Shown piece by piece: positions 53,576 to 61,457 of a stretch of 64,000 nucleotides of DNA (position 1 is its first letter; every line of letters starts with the position of its first letter). This DNA comes from GCA-2794515 sp034436155 (GTDB lineage: Bacteria; Chloroflexota; Anaerolineae; Aggregatilineales; Phototrophicaceae). The notes under the pieces were generated by a model. The model was not told the origin of the DNA and made no database searches. It was given only the letters and a program-made list of their open reading frames with translations. The position numbers were made by a program, and so were the translations under genes. Location: NCBI GenBank assembly GCA_034436155.1, contig DAOTVP010000021.1, positions 1-64,000 of the forward strand, written 5' to 3'.

Positions 53576-54985
53576 ATGCGTCATCGCTGGTTCGTTGTGC
53601 TGGTGCTATTCATCGGATGGGGATTGCTCACCCGAAATTTGACCGTCCCATGGTTTGGTCATCACGATGCCAATGGCGTATGGGTGAGCGCGGGCGTATT
53701 AAATTGGCATCGGTATGGATTTGATACCTTGCGCGGCATGATCGTCATCAATTATGCCCCCGCCACCCCTGATACATTTGCCTATTATCCCAATCATCCC
53801 CCGTTGGCAGTGTGGTCTATCGGGCTAACCTCACTTTTTGTGGGGATTTCATCGACAGAACTCATCGGCAGATGGACGATGGCGTGCTTCACACTCATCA
53901 GCATGGCGGGGTTATATATCTTCACGCGCCGTATTGCCGATAAACACACGGCGATCATCGCCATGTTGATATACATCCTCACGCCGATGGTCGCCTATTA
54001 TGGGCGGATGCCCAATCACGAAGCGCCTGCGCTGGCATTCATCACCCTATTTTCTGCCATACTCGCCAAATGGCTGGTTCAACCGACTTGGATGCGGATA
54101 ATTGCGTTATGCTTGTTGGCGTGGTTGGGAATTTTTACGGCGTGGAGCGCCAGTTTGGTCATCGCCTGTTTGGGTTTAGTGGGCATCATGTTGGCGAATC
54201 ATACACGGCAACGCCTCATGTTGATGGTGGTCGGTGTGGCGGGATTGTTGGGATTGAATGCCATGCTGGTTTATTATGAATGGGGCAAATCGGGCGCGGT
54301 GAATACCCTCATTCGCATGTTCAGCGCCCGCACCGATGCGACCAGTTCGTATCAGACGGGATATAGTTTCACAGTTGGCGAATTCATCCTCGACCAAATC
54401 GGCGAGATGCTCATCTTCGCCACGCCTGCCGTGTGTATATTGGGGATTATCGGCTTGTTCTATATCATCCGCCATAGCCCCAAAAATACCAAATGGCTGG
54501 TTGGGGCGTTATTTGTCGGTGGATTGGGTTATATCCTCATCCTGCGTGACCCCGCCTTCAGTCATGATTTCCTGAAAATTTTTATGCTCCCCGCGCTTGC
54601 GATAGGCTTGGCGGTTATCATCGCACAATTCAGAACAACGCGCCTATTTCGGTTATATGGACGGGCGTTCATTGTCATCTCATTTCTGATGGGGTTGGCG
54701 TGGTTGATCACCTTACATCGCTTAGCCTCGTCCCAAATTGCGCCGTATCATATCGCCCAAGCGATTGCCGAGCATACCACACCCGATGAAATCATCATGA
54801 CGCATCTCCAAACAATGGCGGTGGGCGTGGATTTTTATGCCTATCGCCGTATTGAGCGGGGTGTATCGTGGGATGAAGCCCCTCATCATGCTATGTATCT
54901 GGTCTGCGATGACCAACCCGCCTCAGATGGTTGGGTATTGCTCGTCTCGGTCGAATCGTGTGGCTTGTGGCGCTATTCGGGTTAA
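53576..54985 (+). CDS. GT-C (ArnT/PMT-like) glycosyltransferase-like membrane protein
   Basis: A 469-residue membrane protein with about 11 hydrophobic segments. The first loop contains the acidic motif (VPWFGHHDANGVWVSAGVLN) and later a Tyr-Pro-Asn-His-Pro-Pro-Leu sequence, a hallmark of ArnT/PMT-family loops. Start: ATG 53576 immediately after the aminotransferase stop; the frame from 53468 lies inside that gene. The tight packing suggests co-expression with the aminotransferase. Confidence 0.75.
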   Translation: MRHRWFVVLVLFIGWGLLTRNLTVPWFGHHDANGVWVSAGVLNWHRYGFDTLRGMIVINYAPATPDTFAYYPNHPPLAVWSIGLTSLFVGISSTELIGRWTMACFTLISMAGLYIFTRRIADKHTAIIAMLIYILTPMVAYYGRMPNHEAPALAFITLFSAILAKWLVQPTWMRIIALCLLAWLGIFTAWSASLVIACLGLVGIMLANHTRQRLMLMVVGVAGLLGLNAMLVYYEWGKSGAVNTLIRMFSARTDATSSYQTGYSFTVGEFILDQIGEMLIFATPAVCILGIIGLFYIIRHSPKNTKWLVGALFVGGLGYILILRDPAFSHDFLKIFMLPALAIGLAVIIAQFRTTRLFRLYGRAFIVISFLMGLAWLITLHRLASSQIAPYHIAQAIAEHTTPDEIIMTHLQTMAVGVDFYAYRRIERGVSWDEAPHHAMYLVCDDQPASDGWVLLVSVESCGLWRYSG

Positions 54986-55027
54986 AATAGAGAGAGTGCC
55001 GTTTTACGATGAGATAGGATGACCATC

Positions 55028-56170
55028 ATGTCTGAGGATAATCACAACCGTCTGATGGGCTTGTTGCGCGATGTGCGTGCCGAAGTCCAAAATTTACGTA
55101 ATGCCCTCACCGAAATTATGAGCAAAGAGCCGTTGATAGACCCCGCCATGCGTGCGCGAGAGGTGATTAGCACCCTGCGGGCGCGTCAGCCGATTTATGA
55201 GCGCAATGTCAAACAAATTGCCACGCGCATCCGCGATTTACGCGCCCTACTCAACAAAGAAGCCCCTCTGTATAGTCGGTATGGCGATGATATCACCACC
55301 ATCGAAAATTTATGGGAACGGGTGACGCTCAATTGGCCCCCGCCACCGCCCATCGAGATGATGCCCGCCACCGACATCAGCAATATCGAAAATGAGGTGG
55401 TGATTCATCCCGCAGAAGAAATCACTGCCAGCAATATCATTTTACGCTGTGCCAAAGATGCCGTCCGCGATATTGACGAACTGATTTATCAGACGGCGCT
55501 CCTCACCATTCCGCAACGCCTGAATTATCAATTGGAGCAAATCCGCATCGGGCAGGCGTTGGATTTTCATAATGCCTTCAAGAGCGAAATCCCCAACGAT
55601 GAGAGCCGTCAGAAAGTCCTCGACTATTTAGCCGCTCGTCCCGTGTTGGTCGAAAATGGCATTGTGGATGCGAGGCAAGGGGTGGTGTTTCATGCCTCTG
55701 CCGATTTTGCTCGTCGTCGTCTGAGCTACCTGTTCATCACCCTGACGATAGTCATCGGCGCGTTGATTGCCATAGCGATTGGCGAGGTGGGGCAATTGCT
55801 GAATTTAGAGGAGTGGATTGTGCCACAAGGTGAGACGGCGAATTTGTTCATCGCCTACCTGTTTGTGATTATCGGTGCGGTGGTGCATATCGGCATTGAT
55901 GGCATCAAACAAGCCCGCGCCAACGATCCTAAGAGTAGCTTTTTGGCGATAGACGACTGGTTTACGTGGATACATATCCATGAACGGGGCATCATCATGG
56001 GCATCGTCTCGATGTGGATTGGCTTTTTGGGCTTGGTCTTTCTGACGCAGAGCGCCAATTGGCAAACAGCGTTCTTGGTCGGCTATAGTCTCGATAGCTT
56101 CGTGGATATTTTCTTGCAACGTTTCAATACCAACATCACCTCGAAGTCGAGCCGCGTGAAGGTGATATAA
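55028..56170 (+). CDS. Coiled-coil membrane protein of unknown function
   Basis: A 380-residue protein: a soluble helical N-terminal half (LMGLLRDVRAEVQNLRNALT, IATRIRDLRALLNKEAP) with coiled-coil character, then three to four membrane helices between residues about 235 and 360. An Asp-rich loop (NWPPPPPIEMMPATDISN) links the two parts. I do not recognise a family. Start: ATG 55028 with AGGA 8 bases upstream, better than the ATG at 55019. Confidence 0.6.
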   Translation: MSEDNHNRLMGLLRDVRAEVQNLRNALTEIMSKEPLIDPAMRAREVISTLRARQPIYERNVKQIATRIRDLRALLNKEAPLYSRYGDDITTIENLWERVTLNWPPPPPIEMMPATDISNIENEVVIHPAEEITASNIILRCAKDAVRDIDELIYQTALLTIPQRLNYQLEQIRIGQALDFHNAFKSEIPNDESRQKVLDYLAARPVLVENGIVDARQGVVFHASADFARRRLSYLFITLTIVIGALIAIAIGEVGQLLNLEEWIVPQGETANLFIAYLFVIIGAVVHIGIDGIKQARANDPKSSFLAIDDWFTWIHIHERGIIMGIVSMWIGFLGLVFLTQSANWQTAFLVGYSLDSFVDIFLQRFNTNITSKSSRVKVI

Positions 56171-56200
56171 TTTTGCTATGATGAATTTTGGATTTTAATA

Positions 56201-56309
56201 AAAAGAGGCAAAAATGCCATACATCCACACCTGTGAATTCCCTGTCCGCCAGTATGAATGTGATATGTATGGGCATGTGAATCATGCCAATTATTTGCGT
56301 TATATTCAA
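56201..56309 (+). repeat. Left copy of a 109-base direct repeat
   Basis: Aligned base by base with 56934-57042, I count 6 mismatches in 109: three between ribosome binding site and start codon and three in the coding part. It contains the RBS and the first 31 or so codons of an acyl thioesterase gene. Together the two copies flank the DUF6883/DUF4926 genes. Confidence 0.9.
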
Positions 56310-56321
56310 CATAGTGGGTGA
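56214..56321 (+). pseudogene. Truncated duplicate of the thioesterase 5' end
   Basis: The frame reads MPYIHTCEFPVRQYECDMYG, then HVNHANYLRYIQ, and stops at a TGA after 36 codons. It matches the start of the intact thioesterase at 56947 with two amino-acid changes before the sequences part. It has the same kind of ribosome binding site and might still be translated into a 35-residue peptide, but it lacks nearly all of the hot-dog domain. Confidence 0.85.
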
Positions 56322-56328
56322 AAACAGT

Positions 56329-56664
56329 ATGAAACTCCCATTTGTCGAGAATGCCGTTGTTCCCAAGAATAAAATCACGTTGTATTTACTCAATTTGGAG
56401 AGCAAAAATGGCAAAAGCAAAGCCCGTTTCTTTTTGGCATTTGGGTTTACAATAGAAACATGGCAAGTTATGGCGGATGCGCTCAAATACCATGCCCAAA
56501 CGCATGATGTTCAAGCTATCGTTCCGCGCTCGCCATTTGGGACGCATTATGTGATAGAAGGGATGCTCATCACACCTGATGGACGCAATCCGCAAGTACG
56601 GGTCATTTGGGCAATTGATGAGCATAGCATCGTCCCGCGCCTCATCAGTGCGTACCCACTCTGA
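56329..56664 (+). CDS. DUF6883-like protein
   Basis: A 111-residue protein opening MKLPFVENAVVPKNKITLYL and continuing KSKARFFLAFGFTIETWQVM, resembling the DUF6883 family: a Pro-x-x-Glu-Asn-Ala start, a basic Lys-Ala-Arg before a strand, and a late Trp-Ala-Ile strand (VRVIWAIDEHS). Function is unknown. In many genomes this type lies beside a DUF4926 gene, as here (20 bases apart), suggesting a two-protein module. It lies between two copies of a 109-base direct repeat. Confidence 0.7.
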   Translation: MKLPFVENAVVPKNKITLYLLNLESKNGKSKARFFLAFGFTIETWQVMADALKYHAQTHDVQAIVPRSPFGTHYVIEGMLITPDGRNPQVRVIWAIDEHSIVPRLISAYPL

Positions 56665-56684
56665 GTTGATGAAAAGGATAGGTC

Positions 56685-56918
56685 ATGATAGAAGAATTAA
56701 CCGAAGTTGTCTTGACAGAAGATGTATCTGAACATGGATTAAAAATGGGTGATGTTGGCATGGTGGTGCATGTATATGCCGATCCTGCTGGGTATGAAGT
56801 CGAATTTGTCACACTCACAGGTGAATTTGTGGCGTTGGTGGCGTTGCATCCGCATCAAATCCGCCCGATTGCCCATGATGAAATTGCCAATGTGCGCCGT
56901 GTGCAAATCGGTATCTGA
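56685..56918 (+). CDS. DUF4926-like protein
   Basis: A 77-residue, mostly beta protein (EVVLTEDVSEHGLKMGDVGM, VVHVYADPAGYEVEFV) that fits DUF4926: a small SH3-like barrel opening with a Val-Leu-x-x-Asp strand, a Gly-Asp-x-Gly turn and an acidic Tyr-x-Val-Glu-Phe strand. A start at ATG 56685 has AGGA about 10 bases upstream. By position it is the partner of the DUF6883-like protein; which of the two is toxin-like or protective cannot be told. Confidence 0.7.
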   Translation: MIEELTEVVLTEDVSEHGLKMGDVGMVVHVYADPAGYEVEFVTLTGEFVALVALHPHQIRPIAHDEIANVRRVQIGI

Positions 56919-56933
56919 TAAATATCCATCCCG

Positions 56934-57042
56934 AAAAGAGGTGACAATGCCATACATCCACACCTGTGAATTCCCTGTCCGCCATTATGAATGTGATATG
57001 TATGGGCATGTGAATCATGCCAATTATTTGCGCTATATGCAA
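56934..57042 (+). repeat. Right copy of the 109-base direct repeat
   Basis: Contains the ribosome binding site (GAGGTGACA) and first 32 codons of the intact thioesterase gene. See the left copy at 56201-56309. Homologous recombination between the two would remove 733 bases including the DUF6883/DUF4926 pair and leave one complete thioesterase gene. Confidence 0.9.
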
Positions 57043-57831
57043 GAATCGGCGTTCTCGGCATCGGCGGCGGTGGGATTCAGCGCCCAACGCTACGAATCGC
57101 TCAATTTGCAATGGCTGGCATACGAAACGGACATCGAATATCTATCCGCCGCCCGTTATGGCGATGTGATCACGGTCAAGACGTGGGTGGCGGATTTTCG
57201 GCGCGTGCGTTCTCTGCGGATGTATGAATTGTATGTCGGCGATAAACGTATCGCCAACGGGTCAACCGATTGGGTGTTGTTGGATACTAAATCCATGTAT
57301 CCGACATCCATCACACCTGACATTGTCGAAGCGTATGCGCGGGGTGAAATCGTGACCGAAGCCCCACGCCGTGAATCGTTGCCAAATCCGCCAAAAATGC
57401 CCGAAGGCGCGTTCAAAATTCGTAGGCGTGTGGAATGGGATGATATCGATGCGGCGGGGCATGTCAATAATGCCGTGTATCTGAATTACATCTCGGATTG
57501 TGGGATGCAATCGGGCAGGGCAGTCGGTTGGAGCATGGCGCAAGTCCGCGAGATGGGGTATGGTCAATTTGCGCGACGGCATCAAATCGAATACAAAGCC
57601 GCGGCGGTGCTGGATGACGAACTCGAAATTTGTATGTGGATAAGCGATATTCGTCGCGCCAGTCATATGAATTATTACACCATCCGCCGTGTGAGTGATA
57701 ACAAACTCATCGCCAATGTGCGGACGTTGGCGGTGTGGATAGACCTCGCTACGCAAGGCGTGGTGAGCATCCCCAAAGCCTATTTAGACGCGGTTGCCCC
57801 CATGATTGTCGCCAATCCGACTCAGGGATGA
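56947..57831 (+). CDS. Acyl thioesterase with two hot-dog domains
   Basis: Cleaves acyl-ACP or acyl-CoA thioesters. The 294 residues hold two 4HBT hot-dog domains. The first (residues 6-135) has the YECDMYGHVNHANYLRYMQE motif, with the Asp and the His-Val-Asn-His-Ala-Asn turn. The second (from about 155) repeats it as VEWDDIDAAGHVNNAVYLNY. This is the tandem layout of FatA-like and bacterial acyl-ACP thioesterases. Start: ATG 56947 with GAGGTGACA upstream. The 3' end overlaps the convergent gene at 57784 by 48 bases. Confidence 0.88.
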   Translation: MPYIHTCEFPVRHYECDMYGHVNHANYLRYMQESAFSASAAVGFSAQRYESLNLQWLAYETDIEYLSAARYGDVITVKTWVADFRRVRSLRMYELYVGDKRIANGSTDWVLLDTKSMYPTSITPDIVEAYARGEIVTEAPRRESLPNPPKMPEGAFKIRRRVEWDDIDAAGHVNNAVYLNYISDCGMQSGRAVGWSMAQVREMGYGQFARRHQIEYKAAAVLDDELEICMWISDIRRASHMNYYTIRRVSDNKLIANVRTLAVWIDLATQGVVSIPKAYLDAVAPMIVANPTQG

Positions 57832-58020
57832 GAGTTCCGCTTCGAGTTCCGCCCGTTTTTTGGCGCTGGCTTCTCTGGCATGTGCCAAACTTTCCTGAAA
57901 TCCGGCACGCAGACGGGCGCGAATTTCGGCGCTGGTTTCTGGGACGAATAACGCCACCCCTGCGATTCCCGCACCGCCCCCTGCAACGATGCCGATGATG
58001 AAGGTGATGAGTTTTCTCAT
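57784..58020 (-). CDS. YtxH-like small membrane protein
   Basis: A 78-residue protein: an N-terminal membrane helix rich in Gly (LITFIIGIVAGGGAGIAGVA) then a basic, helical coiled-coil tail (ALFVPETSAEIRARLRAGFQ, HAREASAKKRAELEAELSSL). This is the YtxH-type pattern, a small general-stress or envelope protein. Start: ATG 58020 with GGGAGGG about 9 bases upstream; the frame from 58047 adds residues before a natural start. Convergent with the thioesterase, with 48 bases of shared DNA. Confidence 0.7.
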   Translation of the reverse strand: MRKLITFIIGIVAGGGAGIAGVALFVPETSAEIRARLRAGFQESLAHAREASAKKRAELEAELSSLSRIGDNHGGNRV

Positions 58021-58101
58021 AACAAATTCCCTCCCGATGTGGCGCAATCTATTGCACCGATATGCCAGATAGGGCTATTATAGGGTGATAATCTGCCTGT
58101 T

Positions 58102-58198
58102 TGTAGGGCAATTCGGATGGATATACGCTACGCTAATCTATCCCTACAACAATATCCCGCTGTAGGGGCGCATTAGGCGAAGCCGTATATGCGCCCTG
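58102..58198. repeat. REP-like element, divergent copy D
   Basis: The first part, GTAGGG...GGATATACGC...GCTAATCTATCCCTAC at 58103-58147, has an insertion in its left arm. The second, at 58161-58198, reads TGTAGGGGCGCATTAGGC and closes GCCGTATATGCGCCCTG. Both carry the bulged ATATAC/TATAT arm and GTAG ends seen in other copies. It lies between the YtxH-like gene and ridA. Confidence 0.55.
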
Positions 58199-58242
58199 AA
58201 AATAATCATTTGCTTTTTATCTCAACAAAGGAGCATTTTCTC

Positions 58243-58626
58243 ATGTCTAAACAAGTTGTCCAGACCAACAACGCACCCGCCGCCGTCGGACCGTATTCGC
58301 AAGCCATCATTGCCGATGGATTCATGTTCATGGCGGGGCAAATCCCGCTCGTGCCAGAGACCAAAGCCTTGATAGAGGGTGATATTCAAGCCCAGACGCG
58401 CCAAGTGCTAGAAAATATCAAAGCGGTGGTCGAATCGGTCGGCGCGACATTAGATGATGTGGTCAAGACCACCGTCTTTTTAGCCGATTTAGATGATTTC
58501 GCCAAGATGAACGAAATTTACGCCCAATATTTCTTTCATAATCCACCCGCACGCTCCACTATTCAGGTCGCCAAATTGCCGATGCGGGCTGGGGTCGAAA
58601 TTGAGGCGATTGTCAAATTGCCATGA
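58243..58626 (+). CDS. ridA: RidA family enamine/imine deaminase
   Basis: Hydrolyses reactive 2-aminoacrylate and similar enamines made by PLP enzymes. The 127 residues include the opening APAAVGPYSQAIIADGFMFM, the GQIPLVPET strand and the conserved Arg/Glu trimer pocket (NPPARSTIQVAKLPMRAGVE and the final EIEAIV). Start: ATG 58243, with AAGGAG 9 bases upstream. Confidence 0.95.
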   Translation: MSKQVVQTNNAPAAVGPYSQAIIADGFMFMAGQIPLVPETKALIEGDIQAQTRQVLENIKAVVESVGATLDDVVKTTVFLADLDDFAKMNEIYAQYFFHNPPARSTIQVAKLPMRAGVEIEAIVKLP

Positions 58627-58642
58627 GGTGAAAGTTTGGTTT

Positions 58643-58670
58643 GTAGACGCGCATCTATCCGCGCGTCTAC
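58643..58670. terminator. Perfect GTAG-ended hairpin after ridA
   Basis: A 10-bp perfect stem, GTAGACGCGC / GCGCGTCTAC, with an 8-base loop, lies between ridA and the end of the convergent LAGLIDADG gene at 58672. It could terminate both. Its GTAG end and CG-rich stem also make it a single-hairpin relative of the REP-like family. Confidence 0.6.
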
Positions 58671-58671
58671 A

Positions 58672-59463
58672 TTATGCCTTAGCGCCGATCACCTCCTCCA
58701 AATAGGCGACATCGGCGCGTGTGGAGATGTATATTGCCTTCACATAACGACTGTCAGTCGGGATTTTCATCGTCCAATGCAAGCCGATTTTATCGCATAC
58801 ATATGTGAACAATTCTAAAATATCTTCAGATTTATTCCCAAACATATAGCGCACATAATTTTTGCCTTTGACGATATTTTGCGACCGTGACCCGTCCGAA
58901 TGATACAATCCTCTGAATACCTCTAGTGGAAATTCATCAATAATCGCCCATTGCCAATCTTCAAAGGTGATTTTCCGTTTGTGCTTCACACCACCCGCAT
59001 GTTGTGGGAATAATTGGGGCAAATGAATACTTAAAATGACAATATCCACACACCCAGGTGCATTTACAAAAAAAACACTATTTTTAGGTAAAATAACCTT
59101 CATTGTTTTGGCACATTCTTCAATAAGACCAACATATTTCTTATCTTGAACAATACGTAACCGATACAACCGTTTTTTATTTTTTATTTTGTCAATGCAC
59201 CCATCACCGAGATACAAACCTAACAGGTAAGCGTATGCCTTGCGCCACTCCAAATTTTTCATTGCGTTAGGAACAGGATTATCCAGCCCTAATTCTTCAC
59301 GTTGGCGAAGCTGTTCCTCAAAATTTTCAAGTGAGCCGAATTTTTTAATGCAATCAATCACCGTCCCGCGTGGGATACCCAAATTTTTAGCAATATGTGA
59401 TTTATTTTTTGTGATTGTTTCCCACTGGGTTAAAATAGCGCGGTATTCATCTAAGATTCTCAT
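58672..59463 (-). CDS. LAGLIDADG-type homing-endonuclease-like protein with HTH
   Basis: A 263-residue protein. The N-terminus holds a helix-turn-helix-like segment (HIAKNLGIPRGTVIDCIKKF). Two LAGLIDADG-type motifs follow: LLGLYLGDGCIDKIKNKK near residue 80 and VFRGLYHSDGSRSQN near 188, each ending in the metal-binding acidic residue. This is the one-chain dimer layout of homing endonucleases or WhiA-like DNA-binding proteins. It sits 69 bases after a tRNA-Leu on the same strand, beyond that gene's terminator. Confidence 0.75.
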   Translation of the reverse strand: MRILDEYRAILTQWETITKNKSHIAKNLGIPRGTVIDCIKKFGSLENFEEQLRQREELGLDNPVPNAMKNLEWRKAYAYLLGLYLGDGCIDKIKNKKRLYRLRIVQDKKYVGLIEECAKTMKVILPKNSVFFVNAPGCVDIVILSIHLPQLFPQHAGGVKHKRKITFEDWQWAIIDEFPLEVFRGLYHSDGSRSQNIVKGKNYVRYMFGNKSEDILELFTYVCDKIGLHWTMKIPTDSRYVKAIYISTRADVAYLEEVIGAKA

Positions 59464-59488
59464 GACCCCATCCCATCATCCTAGAATC

Positions 59489-59522
59489 AAAAAAGTGATG
59501 TACATATTATACACCACTTTTT
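59489..59522 (-). terminator. Intrinsic terminator after tRNA-Leu
   Basis: The arms AAAAAAGTG and CACTTTTT, with a second inner pairing (TGTA / TACA), form a stem on the minus strand just after the tRNA, ending in a T-run. On the same strand the loop carries TATAAT, which might promote the LAGLIDADG gene. Confidence 0.7.
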
Positions 59523-59531
59523 GAATTTTTG

Positions 59532-59615
59532 TGCCGAAGGTGGGAGTCGAACCCACATGCCCTCACGAGCGGATCATTTTGAGTGATCAGTGTATGCCAA
59601 TTTCACCACTTCGGC
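59532..59615 (-). tRNA. tRNA-Leu, anticodon CAA
   Basis: On the minus strand: acceptor stem GCCGAAG pairing with CTTCGGC, and discriminator A. The D arm is AGTGGTGAAATTGGC-like, with the anticodon stem GATCA / TGATC closing the loop CTCAAAA (anticodon CAA, reading UUG). A class II variable arm (CGCTCGTGAGGGC) and the T loop GTTCGAC follow. The length is 84 bases and CCA is not encoded. The long variable arm fits leucine. Confidence 0.95.
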
Positions 59616-59678
59616 AAATCTTGATTTATAACATTTTGCATGTTACTATGTCGGAAATTTTAATGTACACAAGCAGAA

Positions 59679-60281
59679 ATGTCAATGGCAGATGCTTCTC
59701 AAGAGATGACATGGATTCAGGCGGCGCAAGCGGGCGATATAGAAGCCTTTAATGCGCTCATTTTGCGTTATCAGGATATGGCGTTCACCATCGCCTACCG
59801 TATGATGGGCGATAGCCCACGCGCCGCCGATGCCACCCAAGACGCATTTCTGACGGCGTATCGGCGTTTAGAGACCTATATGGGCGGTAATTTTAAGGCG
59901 TGGCTGATGAAAATTGTCACCAACACCTGTTATGATGCCCTGCGTTACGAAAAACGTCGCCCTGCCACCCATTTGGATGACCTCACGCCCGATGGCATAG
60001 ATGATGAACCACCCATCCCAGACCCCGCTCTCACACCCGAACAACATCTGCAAGCATCGGAATTGCAACAGGCGATTCAGCAGTGTATTGATGCGCTCAA
60101 CGCCGACCAACGGGTGGTCTTAGTCATGAGCGATGTGGAGGGCTATCCGTATCAAGATATTGCCGACCACCTGAACACCCAATTGGGGACGGTCAAATCA
60201 CGCTTGAGCCGTGCGCGGGCGAGTGTGCGCCAGTGTTTACAAGCCGTGCGGGAACTTTTGCCCGATGAATACCGTCTATAA
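59679..60281 (+). CDS. ECF-type RNA polymerase sigma factor
   Basis: A 200-residue sigma-70 family protein with region 2 (AFNALILRYQDMAFTIAYRM, ATQDAFLTAYRRL, FKAWLMKIVTNTCYD) and region 4 (LNADQRVVLVMSDVEGYPYQ, LNTQLGTVKSRLSRARASVR) and no region 1 or 3: the ECF layout. An acidic linker joins them. It lies 41 bases ahead of the anti-sigma gene in the same direction. Start: ATG 59679; the second in-frame ATG at 59685 is also possible, as the ribosome binding site is weak for both. Confidence 0.9.
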   Translation: MSMADASQEMTWIQAAQAGDIEAFNALILRYQDMAFTIAYRMMGDSPRAADATQDAFLTAYRRLETYMGGNFKAWLMKIVTNTCYDALRYEKRRPATHLDDLTPDGIDDEPPIPDPALTPEQHLQASELQQAIQQCIDALNADQRVVLVMSDVEGYPYQDIADHLNTQLGTVKSRLSRARASVRQCLQAVRELLPDEYRL

Positions 60282-60322
60282 CGTAAGTATCGTGATAATA
60301 ATCGTAAAGTGATTGTGTAGAG

Positions 60323-61435
60323 ATGTCCGCCGAGCGAAATTTTAGTCCAGACGAATATGAATTGCTATCCGCCTATTTAGATGACATGCTCACAGTGGCG
60401 GAGCGCACGGCGTTAGAAGCACGTCTGGCGGGCGATGATGCGTTACGAGCCGAACTAGAGGCGCTCCGTAATACGGTATCGCTGATAAAAGCCTTGCCCG
60501 TCCTCAAAGCCCCACGTAATTTCACACTCACACCAGAGATGGTGAAAAGTAAGACCGAACCGAGTACGCCGAGCATGGTCAAATCGCGCACAGAGCCGAG
60601 TACGCCCAGCATGTCGAAATCGCGCACAGAACCCGGTCGGGTGATTCGTTTCCCCATTTCTACGGCGATGAGCGCCGCGGCATCATTTGTATTCATCATC
60701 ATCGGCTTGCTACTGCTCACCAGTGGTCAAATGTTGCCCACATCCGCGCCACCACCTATCGACAGGGCAGTAGACAATATGGATGTGGCGATGCAACAAG
60801 ACCAAGTCGACACCATGCCCGCCAGCGCCCAGATGGTCACAGAAGAAACGGCAGAACAAGAATCGGCAGATATGAGTGTCACATCGCAACGCGCTATGTC
60901 AACCGCGACTATCTCATCGGCAACGGTGGGTATGATGCCCATGCCAACTCCGACCTTATCGGCGATGGCGCAACCTCATCAACCGCAAATGCCCGCGCCG
61001 ATGGTGATGGATATGACCGCCACTATGGATGCAGAATCTTTTGCCGAATCTGCGCCTGTGGTGGCATTTGCGCCGACTGTGGATGTCGTCCCCGAAGTGA
61101 TGGATGTGCCACCTGTGGATGATGTCCAAGAATCGATGGCTGATATGACGACCATGAGCATGGTGACATCCCCCGAAGTAACCCCGATAGTGGGCGTTAT
61201 CGAAATTATGGGCAATGCCATTTCGCCGACAGAAACCGAAAACCCAGTTTTCGATGATAATCAACAAAATGGTGTAACCGCATTTGGCATCACACCGACA
61301 CCAGAAATAGCCACCGTCACGACCACAACGGATACTGTCTCATCCGCCACCATCACGATGATTATCGGCGTTGCCCTAATTATCATCGGCGTGATTGCGC
61401 TTATCGTCACACTATGGCGTTGGCGTAAGGGGTAG
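60323..61435 (+). CDS. Anti-sigma factor with long extracytoplasmic domain
   Basis: A 370-residue partner of the ECF sigma. The cytoplasmic N-terminus (residues 1-75: LLSAYLDDMLTVAERTALEA, LRAELEALRNTVSLIKALP) has the anti-sigma helical pattern without the zinc His/Cys residues. A repeated segment (60539-60635) follows, then a membrane helix near 113-135. An extracytoplasmic Met/Thr/Pro-rich domain of about 200 residues, apparently disordered, leads to a second membrane helix near 345-366 and a basic tail. Two helices put both ends inside. Confidence 0.75.
   Translation: MSAERNFSPDEYELLSAYLDDMLTVAERTALEARLAGDDALRAELEALRNTVSLIKALPVLKAPRNFTLTPEMVKSKTEPSTPSMVKSRTEPSTPSMSKSRTEPGRVIRFPISTAMSAAASFVFIIIGLLLLTSGQMLPTSAPPPIDRAVDNMDVAMQQDQVDTMPASAQMVTEETAEQESADMSVTSQRAMSTATISSATVGMMPMPTPTLSAMAQPHQPQMPAPMVMDMTATMDAESFAESAPVVAFAPTVDVVPEVMDVPPVDDVQESMADMTTMSMVTSPEVTPIVGVIEIMGNAISPTETENPVFDDNQQNGVTAFGITPTPEIATVTTTTDTVSSATITMIIGVALIIIGVIALIVTLWRWRKG
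60539..60635 (+). repeat. 36-base tandem repeat in the anti-sigma gene
   Basis: Two full units (60539-60574, 60575-60610) and one partial (60611-60635) encode MVKSKTEPSTPS, MVKSRTEPSTPS and MSKSRTEPG. Unit length is 36 bases, so changes in copy number keep the frame and change only the length of the linker between the sigma-binding part and the membrane. Confidence 0.85.
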
Positions 61436-61457
61436 GGGATAATAGGGTGTCTATAGG

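Noticed and set aside
59532..59615. Intron in the tRNA-Leu as a target for the LAGLIDADG protein
   Set aside because: The gene folds as a complete 84-base class II tRNA with an uninterrupted anticodon loop.
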